Assembly (NCBI RefSeq): GCF_030542105.1
Contig: NZ_JAUOFB010000002.1
Coordinates: 372,001-436,000 of the forward strand
DNA: 64,000 bases
Direction: 5' to 3'
Source of the DNA: Hymenobacter sp. BT730
GTDB lineage: Bacteria; Bacteroidota; Bacteroidia; Cytophagales; Hymenobacteraceae
The position numbers and the translations under genes were made by a program. Below are positions 18,940 through 27,957 of this stretch, one piece after another. The notes beneath the pieces are model-generated. The model was not told the origin of the DNA, searched no databases, and saw only the letters and a list, made by a program, of their open reading frames with translations. Numbering within the stretch: position 1 is the stretch's first letter; each line of letters opens with the position of its first letter.

Positions 18940-19833
18940 ATGAAAGCAGTGATACTAGCCGGGGGCTACGGTACCCGCATCAGTGAGGAAAGCGGGATTC
19001 GGCCCAAGCCCATGGTAGAGGTAGGAGGACGGCCCATACTGTGGCACATTATGAAAATATATGCCCACCATGGTATCCGCGACTTTGTTATCTGTTGCGG
19101 CTACAAAGGGCATATGATCAAGCAATATTTCGCCGATTATTTCCTGCGGAACTCTGATGTCACCTTCCGCATGGACCGCAACGAAATGCAGGTACACCGC
19201 AACCACGCGGAGCCCTGGACGGTGACGCTGGTGGATACCGGCGAAAAAACCATGACGGGTGGCCGCCTGCGCCGTGTGCGGGAACACCTCAGTCCCAATG
19301 AGCCTTTCTGCATGACCTACGGCGACGGTGTAGGCGACGTGGACATTCGGGCTGCCGTGCGCTTCCACCGGGAGCAAGGCAGCCTGGCTACCCTCACGGC
19401 GGTGCGCCAGCCAGGGCGCTTTGGCGTGTTTAATTTAAGTGAGGGCGAGGGCACTATTGGTAGCTTCACAGAAAAGCCCGAAGGGGAAGCTACGCCTTGG
19501 ATAAACGGCGGCTTCTTTGTGCTGGAGCCCGGCGTGCTCGACTACATTGACAGCGACGACACCGTGTGGGAAAAAGATCCGCTGGAGCGGCTGGCTGCCA
19601 GCGGCCAACTGTCCGCCTATCGCCACCAGGGCTTCTGGCAGCCCATGGATACTCTCCGCGACCGGAACCTGCTGGATGAGCTTTGGACCAAAGGCGAGGC
19701 CAGCTGGAAAGTATGGACAGATGCACCCGAACCCGAAAGCCCGGATCCTGTTCTGGCTGAAATCCTGGCCACTCCGGTGCAGGCGCCCCATGGTGAGCGG
19801 GTAGCCAACCCCACCATTATCCCAGTCGATTAA
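18940..19833 (+). CDS. rfbF: Glucose-1-phosphate cytidylyltransferase
   Basis: Makes CDP-glucose from CTP and glucose-1-phosphate. The N-terminus [17 protein letters not shown] is the nucleotide-binding signature of this enzyme, with [51 protein letters not shown] and WQPMDTLRD downstream, all characteristic of RfbF. ATG 18940 starts the conserved region; the upstream in-frame ATG at 18853 adds unrelated residues. At 297 residues it is about 40 longer than the usual ~257, through a C-terminal extension. A very AT-rich stretch (18775-18850) and a TACTTTGC element at 18766 precede it, suggesting its own promoter. No CDP-glucose 4,6-dehydratase (RfbG) was recognised in the window; three other sugar-modifying genes follow instead. 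Confidence 0.93.
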   Translation: MKAVILAGGYGTRISEESGIRPKPMVEVGGRPILWHIMKIYAHHGIRDFVICCGYKGHMIKQYFADYFLRNSDVTFRMDRNEMQVHRNHAEPWTVTLVDTGEKTMTGGRLRRVREHLSPNEPFCMTYGDGVGDVDIRAAVRFHREQGSLATLTAVRQPGRFGVFNLSEGEGTIGSFTEKPEGEATPWINGGFFVLEPGVLDYIDSDDTVWEKDPLERLAASGQLSAYRHQGFWQPMDTLRDRNLLDELWTKGEASWKVWTDAPEPESPDPVLAEILATPVQAPHGERVANPTIIPVD

Positions 19834-19983
19834 TCGAATTCTAAGTAGTTGCTAGCCTGCCTTCTACAAGAGGCAGCCGGCCTTTATACCTCAACTATGT
19901 CTTTGTTGTATTAACGTAATTGCATGATTATTAATAGTATATAATATAAAAGTGTTAACTGTTTCTCCATCAAATCTTTCACT

Positions 19984-21075
19984 ATGAATCGTATTCTCAT
20001 CACTGGCAATATGGGCTATGTGGGTCCGGGCGTAGTGCGCCAGCTGCGGCAGCGCTTTCCGCAGGCCGAGCTACTGGGCTACGACACCGGCTTCTTCGCG
20101 CACTGTCTGACCGGGGCCACCCGCCTGCCTGAAACCCGCCTGAACCGGCAAGTCTTTGGCGACGTGCGCCGCTTTCCGGCCGAGCTCCTGCAGGGAGTAG
20201 ATGCCGTAGTCCACCTGTCGGCCATTTCCAACGACCCCATGGGCAAAGCCTTTGAGGACGTAACACTGGAAGTAAACCACCGCGCCGGCATTGAAATAGC
20301 GCGTCAGGCCAAAGCCGCGGGCGTGCGCTCCTTCATATTTGCCAGCAGTTGCAGCATGTATGGTGCAGGGGGCGAGGGGGCCAAAACGGAAACCTCCTCC
20401 CTGAATCCTCTCACGGCCTATGCTCGCTCTAAAGTGCTGAGTGAACAGGACCTGGCGCCACTGGCCGATGAGAATTTCCGGGTAACCTGCCTGCGCTTTG
20501 CCACTGCCTGCGGCTGGAGCGACCGGCTCCGCCTGGATCTGGTGCTCAACGATTTCGTGGCCGGGGCCGTGGCCGGCGGCCGCATCAGTATCCTGAGCGA
20601 CGGCACCCCGTGGCGCCCCCTCATACATGTGCTGGATATGGCCCGCGCCATTGAGTGGGCCGTGCAGCGCCCGGCCATGCTGGGTGGCGCCTTCCTGGCC
20701 ATTAATGCTGGCTGCGACGAGTGGAACTATCAGGTGCGCGACCTGGCCCAGGCGGTAGCTCACGCCCTGCCCGGCACCACCGTGGAGCTCAACGCCGATG
20801 CCCCGCCGGACAAACGCTCTTACCGCGTCGACTTCAGCCTTTTCCGAGCCCTGGCCCCCGAGCATCAGCCCCGGCATCAGCTAACCGATACCATTGCCGA
20901 ACTGCGTGACGGGCTGCTTTCTATGGGCTTTCGCGACCCGGAATTCCGCTCTTCCCGCCTCATGCGCCTGCGGGTGCTCACCGACCTGCGTGAAAGCCAG
21001 CAATTGACCGATGCGCTGTATTGGGCACCGGTCCGTGTGGTGGCGCCAGCAGCGGTGCCCGTGGCGGTAGCTTAA
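19984..21075 (+). CDS. NAD-dependent epimerase/dehydratase (extended SDR), CDP-sugar cassette
   Basis: A 363-residue extended short-chain dehydrogenase with an N-terminal NAD-binding fold (LITGNMGYVGPG), a Ser-Ser-Tyr-like active site region (ASSCSMYG, near residue 122) and the catalytic YARSK (Tyr144-Lys148 by eye). Such enzymes epimerise or dehydrate nucleotide sugars. It is not a clear RfbG: the CDP-glucose dehydratase hallmarks were not recognised. Position directly after rfbF and before a cupin epimerase and an oxidoreductase suggests it acts on CDP-glucose or a product of it. The upstream gap of 150 bp is AT-rich (about 19900-19960). The product of the pathway is unknown. Confidence 0.82.
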   Translation: MNRILITGNMGYVGPGVVRQLRQRFPQAELLGYDTGFFAHCLTGATRLPETRLNRQVFGDVRRFPAELLQGVDAVVHLSAISNDPMGKAFEDVTLEVNHRAGIEIARQAKAAGVRSFIFASSCSMYGAGGEGAKTETSSLNPLTAYARSKVLSEQDLAPLADENFRVTCLRFATACGWSDRLRLDLVLNDFVAGAVAGGRISILSDGTPWRPLIHVLDMARAIEWAVQRPAMLGGAFLAINAGCDEWNYQVRDLAQAVAHALPGTTVELNADAPPDKRSYRVDFSLFRALAPEHQPRHQLTDTIAELRDGLLSMGFRDPEFRSSRLMRLRVLTDLRESQQLTDALYWAPVRVVAPAAVPVAVA

Positions 21076-21144
21076 TTATCTGTTTTGCTTTCCCTGCTTA
21101 TTCCCTGTGTCTCTCTTCCATTTTTCCCTAAACCATATGCAATT

Positions 21145-21687
21145 ATGATTTTTACTGAGACTGAACTACCTGGGGCTTACATCATTGATGTGGAGCGAAT
21201 GAGCGACGAGCGGGGATTTTTTGCACGGTCATGGTGTGAGGATGAATTTCGGGAGCACGGCATTTTATATCCGCCGCTGCAGGCTAATGTTAGCTCCAAC
21301 CCCCAGCGGGGTACCCTACGAGGCATGCACTATCAGCTGCCGCCACATCAGGAAACCAAGCTGGTGCGCTGCACCCGCGGAGCCGTGTACGATGTGATTG
21401 TGGATTTGCGCGAGGAGTCGCCCACCTACGGGCAGTGGCTGGGCGTAGAGCTTACTGCCGACAGCTTCCGTATGCTGCTGGTGCCCGAGCGGTTTGCGCA
21501 CGGCTTCCTCACGCTGGTAGATAATTCGGATGTGTTCTACCAGGTGTCGGCTAAGTACGCGCCGGGCGCCGAGCGTGGCCTGCGCTGGAATGATCCGGCT
21601 ATTGCCATCAAGTGGCCATTTCCCCCCAAGCTCGTCTCAGCAAAAGACAGCAACCATCCTGATTTTCAGCTCCTGATACCACAGTAG
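21145..21687 (+). CDS. RmlC-type dTDP-4-dehydrorhamnose 3,5-epimerase family protein
   Basis: A 180-residue cupin sugar epimerase of normal family length. Visible hallmarks are RGFFARSWCEDEF, the catalytic-histidine motif LRGMHYQ, VYDVIVDLREESPTYGQW, PERFAHGFLTL and the C-terminal RGLRWNDPAIAIKWP. ATG 21145 fits the conserved N-terminus; an ATG at 21085 adds 20 hydrophobic residues unlike the family. Neighbouring genes use CDP-sugar rather than dTDP-sugar chemistry (no rmlA, rmlB or rmlD is seen here), so it probably epimerises C3 and/or C5 of a CDP-4-keto-sugar. That substrate is an inference from context. Confidence 0.88.
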   Translation: MIFTETELPGAYIIDVERMSDERGFFARSWCEDEFREHGILYPPLQANVSSNPQRGTLRGMHYQLPPHQETKLVRCTRGAVYDVIVDLREESPTYGQWLGVELTADSFRMLLVPERFAHGFLTLVDNSDVFYQVSAKYAPGAERGLRWNDPAIAIKWPFPPKLVSAKDSNHPDFQLLIPQ

Positions 21688-21738
21688 AGCAGGGCTGGAA
21701 CGCCGGCCCTCCCCGTTCACTTTTTACGCTTTTAGGAT

Positions 21739-23091
21739 ATGATTTTAGTTGATACGGCTTTGCAGAAACGGGCCCAGGCCCAGAATCCTATCCGCGTGGC
21801 CATGGTGGGGGCGGGGTTTATGGGCCGGGGCGTGGCGCTGCAGATCTGTCGCTACGTGCCCGGCATGGAACTGGTCGTTATTGCGAATCGCTCCGTAGAC
21901 AAAGCGCGCCAGGCCTATCTGGCAGCTGGCAGCGGTCCGGTACGGGAGGTAGCCTCAGTGGCGCAACTGGAGGAATGCATTCGGCAGGGCGTGCCGGCCG
22001 TAACGGATGATGCCCTGCTGGTATGCCGCGCCGAAGGCATTGATGCCATAATTGAAGTGACTGGTGCGGTAGAGCATGGTGCCCATGTGGCGCTGGAGGC
22101 TATCCGGCACCACAAGCACCTCATATTGCTGAATGCCGAGCTGGATGGTACCGTGGGAGCTATTCTGAAAGCATACGCCGATGAAGCCGGCGTTATCTAC
22201 TCTGTTTCAGACGGCGACCAGCCCGGCGTTACGCTCAACCTGGTGCGGTTTGTAAAAGGGCTGGGGGTGAAACCCGTGCTGTGCGGCAACATCAAAGGCC
22301 TGCACGACCCGTACCGTAACCCCACCACGCAGGAAGGGTTTGCCCGGCAGTGGGGCCAGAACCCGAGTATGGTGACCAGCTTTGCCGATGGCAGCAAAAT
22401 CAGCTTTGAGCAGGCCTGTATAGCCAATGCTCTGGGGATGCGCGTAGCCCAGCGGGGTATGTATGGCCCCACAGTACCCACGGGCACGCCCATCAGCAAA
22501 GCCGCCGAATGGTACCCGCATGAGCACCTGCTGGATGGCGGCCCCGGCATTGTAGACTACGTGGTAGGGGCCGAGCCCGGCCCCGGCGTATTTGTGCTGG
22601 GCACCCACGACGACCCAGTGCAGCAGCATTATCTTAAGCTTTATAAGCTGGGACCCGGCCCGCTGTACTGCTTCTATACGCCCTATCACCTTTGTCATTT
22701 CGAAACACCCACCACCGTGGCCCGGGCGGTACTGTTTCAGGATGCCGCGCTGGCTCCCCAAGGCCGCCCCACTGTAGAAGTGATTACCGCCGCGAAAGTG
22801 CCACTCTTTGCCGGGCAAGTCCTGGATGGCATTGGCCATTACCATACCTATGGCCTGGCAGAAAACTACGAAGTAGCCCGCCAGCAAAACCTGCTGCCCC
22901 TGGGCGTAGCCGAAGGCTGCCGCCTGCGCCATGATATTCCACAGGATCAGGTGCTTACTTACCATGACGTAGAGCTTCCCGATGGCCGCCTGATTGACAG
23001 GCTCCGGCAGGAGCAGGAAGCGCGCTTTCCACTGCCCGCTCCCTCAGTAGTGGGGCAAGTAGTTCAGAATATGGCACCCGCCGCTCCCTGA
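21739..23091 (+). CDS. COG4091-like NAD(P)-dependent oxidoreductase (homoserine-dehydrogenase-like, SAF-type C-terminus)
   Basis: A 450-residue protein with an N-terminal Rossmann domain (VAMVGAGFMGRGVALQI, residues ~19-35) and a homoserine-dehydrogenase-like middle, then a long C-terminal half with CFYTPYHLCHFE and a terminal segment (VLTYHDVELPDGRLIDRLR) that looks like a SAF-type ending. This combination matches the predicted homoserine dehydrogenase group COG4091 as I remember it. True homoserine dehydrogenase is unlikely given the context. It is the last gene of the rfbF cassette, 51 bp after the cupin epimerase, and ends 7 bp before a very long hairpin. The reaction on the nucleotide sugar is unknown. 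Confidence 0.72.
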   Translation: MILVDTALQKRAQAQNPIRVAMVGAGFMGRGVALQICRYVPGMELVVIANRSVDKARQAYLAAGSGPVREVASVAQLEECIRQGVPAVTDDALLVCRAEGIDAIIEVTGAVEHGAHVALEAIRHHKHLILLNAELDGTVGAILKAYADEAGVIYSVSDGDQPGVTLNLVRFVKGLGVKPVLCGNIKGLHDPYRNPTTQEGFARQWGQNPSMVTSFADGSKISFEQACIANALGMRVAQRGMYGPTVPTGTPISKAAEWYPHEHLLDGGPGIVDYVVGAEPGPGVFVLGTHDDPVQQHYLKLYKLGPGPLYCFYTPYHLCHFETPTTVARAVLFQDAALAPQGRPTVEVITAAKVPLFAGQVLDGIGHYHTYGLAENYEVARQQNLLPLGVAEGCRLRHDIPQDQVLTYHDVELPDGRLIDRLRQEQEARFPLPAPSVVGQVVQNMAPAAP

Positions 23092-23097
23092 TATAGA

Positions 23098-23189
23098 AAG
23101 CCTGTTAACATAGCATAAAGCCGACTGGCCCGGATGTGCTTCCTATGCAGGAACACATCCGGGCCAGTCGGCTTTATGCTAACAGGCTT
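23098..23189. terminator. Exceptionally long convergent hairpin terminator
   Basis: The left arm 23098-23138 and right arm 23154-23189 pair over 36 bp without mismatch apart from a 5-nt bulge (ACATA) in the left arm. Inside the loop TTCC/GGAA can pair further, making a near-complete 92-nt hairpin. It fills almost the whole 109-bp gap between the convergent oxidoreductase and GT2 genes, so a bidirectional terminator is the simplest reading. The stem is more than twice as long as the other terminators in the window. Confidence 0.85.
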
Positions 23190-23200
23190 AATGTAAGCGG

Positions 23201-24277
23201 CTATTGGGCCAGGCGTGCCGGTGCCCAGGCAGCCCGGGCACGACTCTGAATAATGTGGCGGGAAGCGAGGATAGCCTTCCGATGCTGCCATACATAGCGC
23301 ACGGCACTTAAGGAACTCCGCTCAGCCACCAGCAAATAGCCCAGAATAGCCAGCTGCCGGGGGAGGGCCCGGGTCAGCAGCTGCCAAACTTTGGTTTTAG
23401 GCGTATTCTTGATCAGCATGATCCACTGATTACGGACGGCATTTGCCCGTACCTTTCGGCTCATACGCAGGCGCACGCGCAGGTTGTCTGGCTGGAACTG
23501 TCGCGGATGAATGGCACGGCAGGCTGGCTCAAACAACGTACGCCAACCAAGCAGCTGCCCTCGCCAGGCTATATCCCAGTCTTCTTTGTGTGCAAAAAAA
23601 CGTGGGTCAAAAAACTCGCCTTCTACCCGCAAATCATCAATAAACTGCCGCCGGTAAAGGGGCAGGGCGCCATCCGCCCCATCTACGTATTGTGAGGTTA
23701 GTTTCCCGGCCTGGCTCTGGCGCACTCCATGCAAACGCAGCGCAAAGCGCCCATCGGGCAGCGCCAGCATGCCGGCGCTGTCAATGCGGGCATCATCTTC
23801 CCGGCTTTGTAGCAAAAGCCCGCATACCACGCCCAGGTCCTCTTCTTTGCGTAGGGCAGCTAGTGCCCGTTCCAGGTAATCTGGGGCTAGCTCCGTATCG
23901 GGGTTTACCAGCAGCACAGCTTCGGTACTGGTGCGGTTTAGAGTATAGTTATGCCCCCCGCAAAAGCCGGTGTTTTGGTCCAGCTGATGCAGCCGGATGC
24001 GGTTATCGGTTTCTGCCAGAGCCGCCACAATTGCGCAGGTATCATCCGCAGAAGCATTGTCTACGACCCACAACTCAAACTGTGCGTACGACTGGTTGAG
24101 TACGGAGCGCAGACAGGCCTCAATGCATTCAGCACTATTCCAGGTTACAATGGAGAGCGTAACCAGTGCCTGGGGGGAAGTGCTGTCGGTGCCAGGTGAT
24201 TGGGTTGTGGCAATGACATCGGGGGCGGAGGCGGTAACCATGGCAGTAGAAGAGCTAAAGAAACAGGTGGGGCCCAC
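23201..24277 (-). CDS. Family 2 glycosyltransferase (rhamnosyltransferase-like)
   Basis: A cytosolic or peripheral GT-A transferase that adds a sugar to the growing lipid-linked repeat unit. The catalytic domain begins at VTLSIVTWN (residue ~39) and shows WVVDNASADDT, GHNYTLN, the metal-binding LLVNPDTEL and, later, FFAHKEDWDIAWRGQ, which contains the acid-rich motif common in rhamnosyl/fucosyl GT2 enzymes. Length is 358 residues. The first codon is GTG at 24277; ATG 24241 is a good alternative, since the first ~38 residues are low-complexity and not conserved. It is the last gene of the gmd-fcl-GT61 unit, 9 bp after the previous stop. Donor sugar is not known. Confidence 0.88.
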   Translation of the reverse strand: MGPTCFFSSSTAMVTASAPDVIATTQSPGTDSTSPQALVTLSIVTWNSAECIEACLRSVLNQSYAQFELWVVDNASADDTCAIVAALAETDNRIRLHQLDQNTGFCGGHNYTLNRTSTEAVLLVNPDTELAPDYLERALAALRKEEDLGVVCGLLLQSREDDARIDSAGMLALPDGRFALRLHGVRQSQAGKLTSQYVDGADGALPLYRRQFIDDLRVEGEFFDPRFFAHKEDWDIAWRGQLLGWRTLFEPACRAIHPRQFQPDNLRVRLRMSRKVRANAVRNQWIMLIKNTPKTKVWQLLTRALPRQLAILGYLLVAERSSLSAVRYVWQHRKAILASRHIIQSRARAAWAPARLAQ

Positions 24278-24286
24278 AGCCAGTAC

Positions 24287-25537
24287 TTAAAACCCAGCTT
24301 GAGCGAAAGAAGCTGGAGAAAAATGCTCAAGCATAGCGTGCTCTACCTGCCGGCGCAGGGTGGGCAGGTCTACCAGTAAGTGGTCGGCATTAGCGGCTAA
24401 GCGGGAATGGCTGGCTTGGGGCGAGGCACATACCTGATGCTGGTAGCCCATGCCTAACCGGGCACTGAGCTCCAGAAAATCAGCTACCACAAAATTCTTC
24501 GGAAACAGCTCAATAAGCTGGGTGCCAGGCGAGCTAAAGACAATATTGGCTAAGCCGGCCCCCACGGGCGCCACAATAACCCGGGCCCGGGCAAATAGCG
24601 CAATTTTCTCGGCCTGGGAATACGGGGTAAGTATATGCGTTTCAAACCCGTAGGGCCGTAGCATGGCCTCCAGCTCGGGCTCATTCACTACATGGCGGAA
24701 CGCCGCGTCGCGGCGGCTGATATAGATGTAGGCTCCAAAATGCCGGTCTATTTGGGGTGGGGGCAGGAGCACATCCCGCAGAAAGTCGCAGGCCCAGGTG
24801 GGCGTATGCGTGCGGGTTCCGCGCACGGCAGTTGTTACTACCAGTTGCTTTGCCCGCACATGGGGGTGCGATTTTACATCAAGCAGCTGCTCTGGGCGGA
24901 TTCCCATTTGCTGGGTGGTTTGCGCTACAAACGGCAGGGTCTTATCATACACTAAAAAAAAGTCGGTGCTGTGGAGCAGCCCGGCTTCGCGCACCAGGTG
25001 TAGGCGCGGCAGCGAATCGATAATCCAGTGGTAGTAGTTGCCATTGGCCGCGCCTCCGCCCGAAAGCAGGCTGCAGACTGTGCCCGCTACCTCCAGTGGC
25101 TCCTGAAAAAAGCGCTGCTGAAAGATATTATTGCTGGCCGGATCCAGCAGGTCCCAGGCCTTTTTGGTAAACTGAAAGGATATGTCGCCTACCAAACCAC
25201 CATCGGCTGCCACTACAGCCACGCTGTTAGGGTTATCGGCGTAGATTCGGCCGTTCTTCAGGACCACCACTGCCGCAGGGGGGACTTCTTCAGTGCGGTT
25301 GGGCTTGCTGTAGAGCCCCCCGAAATTGGACGCCTGCTCATAAAAGTCATCGGGCACATGCACGTGAGAAACACCGGCCGGCACCACCTCATAGTATGCC
25401 ACCTGGCTGCCGGGACGGGCAGACAACTCCCGGCTGCTGGGGTGTACGCCAATGGGCCGGTAATGCAACTGATAGGGGACTATTTCGCGAAAAAAGCGGC
25501 TAGCCTTACGCCCTGCCCGGGCTACTATATTATGCAT
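24287..25537 (-). CDS. Family 61 (DUF563) glycosyltransferase
   Basis: A 416-residue protein with the features of bacterial GT61 capsule enzymes: NYYHWIIDSLPRL around residue 170, a segment YISRRDAAFRHVVNEPEL around 280, and the nucleotide-sugar-binding end PVGAGLANIVFSSPGTQLIELFP around 330-350 (shown here in full as one motif region rather than a precise site). It starts at ATG 25537, 58 bp after fcl, and lies in a four-gene minus-strand unit with gmd and fcl. The acceptor and donor are not predictable. A role in assembling the repeat unit is inferred from the setting. Confidence 0.85.
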   Translation of the reverse strand: MHNIVARAGRKASRFFREIVPYQLHYRPIGVHPSSRELSARPGSQVAYYEVVPAGVSHVHVPDDFYEQASNFGGLYSKPNRTEEVPPAAVVVLKNGRIYADNPNSVAVVAADGGLVGDISFQFTKKAWDLLDPASNNIFQQRFFQEPLEVAGTVCSLLSGGGAANGNYYHWIIDSLPRLHLVREAGLLHSTDFFLVYDKTLPFVAQTTQQMGIRPEQLLDVKSHPHVRAKQLVVTTAVRGTRTHTPTWACDFLRDVLLPPPQIDRHFGAYIYISRRDAAFRHVVNEPELEAMLRPYGFETHILTPYSQAEKIALFARARVIVAPVGAGLANIVFSSPGTQLIELFPKNFVVADFLELSARLGMGYQHQVCASPQASHSRLAANADHLLVDLPTLRRQVEHAMLEHFSPASFAQAGF

Positions 25538-25595
25538 ATGCCCACCGGAATGAAGGATAAAGAAGATAGGGGAGGTGCCATTAGAAGAAGGTGAG

Positions 25596-26552
25596 TCAGA
25601 CCATCATAGTAGCGGAATGATGTACATGGAGTCGCCAGTCGGCGGCGGCTATTACCTGGGCCAGTCCCTCCCGCAGCTCAATCTGGTGGTGCCAGCCCAA
25701 AGCATGCAGCCGGCTTACATCCAATAGTTTGCGTGGGGTGCCATCGGGGCGAGAAAAATTGAAGATAATGTCGCCGTTATAACCGCATAGCTCCGCAATA
25801 AGCTCGGCCAGCTCCCGGATGCTCAGGTCTTCGCCGGTGCCAATATTCACGGGCTCGGCGCCATCGTAATGCTGCATCAGGTGCAGGCAGGCGCTGGCCA
25901 GGTCATCGACGTGCAGAAACTCTCGGCGGGGCGTGCCGGTACCCCACACTTCTACGCTGGGCAGTCCGGCCTCGGCGGCCTCGCTAAACTTGCGCAAGAG
26001 GGCGGCGGCCACGTGCGAGTTTTCGGGGTCGTAATTATCGTGGGGGCCATAAAGATTAGTGGGCATCACCGTAATAAACTGACAGCCATACTGAGCGCGG
26101 TAGGCTTCGCAGAGCTTGAGGCCGGCAATTTTGGCAATGGCATAAGGCTCGTTAGTAGCCTCCAGCGGGCCCGTGAGTAAATACTCTTCTTTGATAGGCT
26201 GCGGAGCCAGCTTGGGGTAAATACAGGAAGACCCCAGATACAGCAGCTTACGCACACCCTGCCGAAAACTGGCATGAATGACGTTGGCTTCAATCAACAG
26301 ATTATCATAGATGAAATCGGCGCGATAGGTATTGTTGGCGTGAATGCCGCCCACTTTGGCCGCGGCCAGCCACACATAGTCGGGCCGTTCCTGGGCGAAG
26401 AATTCGTCAACGGCTGCCTGGTTGCGCAGGTCCAGTTCCTGGGAGGTACGCACTATCAGGTTAGTATAGCCTTCGCGTCTGAGCAGGCGCATCACCGCGG
26501 CGCCCACCATTCCGCGGTGCCCGGCTACATATATTTTGGCGTTCTTTTCCAT
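25596..26552 (-). CDS. fcl: GDP-L-fucose synthase
   Basis: Converts GDP-4-keto-6-deoxy-mannose to GDP-L-fucose by epimerisation at C3 and C5 and NADPH reduction at C4. Complete at 318 residues: [12 protein letters not shown] (NADP-binding), [28 protein letters not shown] with the catalytic serine/cysteine region, the YAIAK motif (Tyr, Lys), [11 protein letters not shown] and [17 protein letters not shown]. All are standard for Fcl/WcaG. ATG 26552 directly precedes the conserved start. It follows gmd by 29 bp, so the two steps of GDP-fucose synthesis are encoded together, supplying the fucosyltransferase-like gene at 32.5-33.4 kb. Confidence 0.96.
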   Translation of the reverse strand: MEKNAKIYVAGHRGMVGAAVMRLLRREGYTNLIVRTSQELDLRNQAAVDEFFAQERPDYVWLAAAKVGGIHANNTYRADFIYDNLLIEANVIHASFRQGVRKLLYLGSSCIYPKLAPQPIKEEYLLTGPLEATNEPYAIAKIAGLKLCEAYRAQYGCQFITVMPTNLYGPHDNYDPENSHVAAALLRKFSEAAEAGLPSVEVWGTGTPRREFLHVDDLASACLHLMQHYDGAEPVNIGTGEDLSIRELAELIAELCGYNGDIIFNFSRPDGTPRKLLDVSRLHALGWHHQIELREGLAQVIAAADWRLHVHHSATMMV

Positions 26553-26581
26553 GCTTGGGGAGAGAGGTAAGGCACCGAGAA

Positions 26582-27694
26582 CTATTCGTAATAATTCAGG
26601 ATGCGGTGGCCGGCTTCCAGCAGCACGGCATCGCGCCGGAATAGCAGCACATCGGCCTGTACCATGTCACTTACCAAGGCAGGCAGGTCATATTGCGGCA
26701 CCCAGCCCAGGCGGGTGCGGGCACGGGTGGCATCGCCAATAAGCAGCTCTACCTCCGTGGGCCGGAAATAGGCGGGGTCAATGGCAACCACTTCCTGGCC
26801 AGGTAGCAGCTGGTAGTCGAGGTTATGGCACTTCACCACAAAGCCGGTTTCCTGCACGCCTTCGCCGTGGAAGTCTACCTCAATGCCCAATTCGGCAAAC
26901 GCCAGCCGTACAAACTCGCGCACGGTAGTGGTTACGCCCGTGGCAATGACGAAGTCCTCGGGTGTGTCCTGCTGCAGAATGCGCCACATGGCTTCTACGT
27001 AGTCTTTGGCATGGCCCCAGTCGCGCTTGGCGTCCAGGTTGCCCAGGTAGATTTTGGGCTGCAACCCCAGCGCAATGCGGGCTACGCCACGGGTAATTTT
27101 GCGCGTTACAAAGGTCTCACCCCGTAGCGGCGACTCGTGGTTGAACAGGATGCCGTTGCAGGCAAACATGCCGTAGGCCTCGCGGTAGTTCACCGTAATC
27201 CAGTAGCCGTAGAGCTTGGCCACAGCATAGGGCGAGCGGGGATAGAAAGGCGTCGTTTCGCTCTGCGGTACCTGCTGCACCAGCCCATAAAGCTCTGACG
27301 TAGAAGCCTGATAAATGCGGGTTTTCTGCGTCAGGCCCAGAATGCGTACCGCTTCCAGGATGCGCAGCGTGCCCAGGCCGTCTACATCGGCAGTATACTC
27401 CGGGGTATCAAACGACACCTTCACGTGCGACATAGCTCCGAGGTTGTAAATCTCATCGGGCTGCACTTCCTGGATAATGCGGATCAGGTTGGTGGAGTCC
27501 GTCAGGTCGCCATAATGCAGGCGGAAGCGGATATCAGCTTCGTGCGGATCCTGATAGAGATGGTCGATTCGGTCGGTATTGAATAAAGAGGTGCGCCGCT
27601 TAATGCCGTGTACCTCGTATCCTTTTTCCAGCAGCAACTCTGCGAGGTAAGCGCCGTCCTGTCCGGTAATGCCAGTGATAAGAGCTCGTTTCAT
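26582..27694 (-). CDS. gmd: GDP-mannose 4,6-dehydratase
   Basis: First committed step to GDP-L-fucose: dehydrates GDP-D-mannose to the 4-keto-6-deoxy sugar using bound NADP. The 370-residue protein has [25 protein letters not shown] start (glycine-rich loop), [44 protein letters not shown], the ASTSELYG and [10 protein letters not shown] active site (Ser/Glu and Tyr-xxx-Lys), [16 protein letters not shown] and [16 protein letters not shown]. Identity is unambiguous. It leads the minus-strand unit gmd-fcl-GT61-GT2. Its upstream gap (27695-27957) is AT-rich near the gene and holds the terminator of the next gene upstream. Confidence 0.97.
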   Translation of the reverse strand: MKRALITGITGQDGAYLAELLLEKGYEVHGIKRRTSLFNTDRIDHLYQDPHEADIRFRLHYGDLTDSTNLIRIIQEVQPDEIYNLGAMSHVKVSFDTPEYTADVDGLGTLRILEAVRILGLTQKTRIYQASTSELYGLVQQVPQSETTPFYPRSPYAVAKLYGYWITVNYREAYGMFACNGILFNHESPLRGETFVTRKITRGVARIALGLQPKIYLGNLDAKRDWGHAKDYVEAMWRILQQDTPEDFVIATGVTTTVREFVRLAFAELGIEVDFHGEGVQETGFVVKCHNLDYQLLPGQEVVAIDPAYFRPTEVELLIGDATRARTRLGWVPQYDLPALVSDMVQADVLLFRRDAVLLEAGHRILNYYE

Positions 27695-27883
27695 AAGTAG
27701 AACTAATCAAAAGTGAAAGCCAAGCTGAATAATCCATTGTTAGAACTATCCTTACAAATAATTGCATTTATAATGACAATGTCAATTAATTTTATTAAAT
27801 AATTTATTTTTAATTGTGTTTAAATACAAAGCGCTGTTAGCTATAGTTTTCCTCACTTGGGGTCAGCAATAGACGGAAAGCAG

Positions 27884-27913
27884 AAAAGCCCGATTCATCT
27901 GAATCGGGCTTTT
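27884..27913 (-). terminator. Hairpin terminator of the beta-helix/malectin gene
   Basis: A perfect 14-bp inverted repeat AAAAGCCCGATTCA / TGAATCGGGCTTTT with a 2-nt loop lies 44 bp past the stop of the 909-residue protein gene, ending in a T run. It isolates that gene from gmd. Confidence 0.9.
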
Positions 27914-27957
27914 CGAGTAGGGCAAGCGGTGCAGGCACCGCCAGTATTTAGGAAGGA

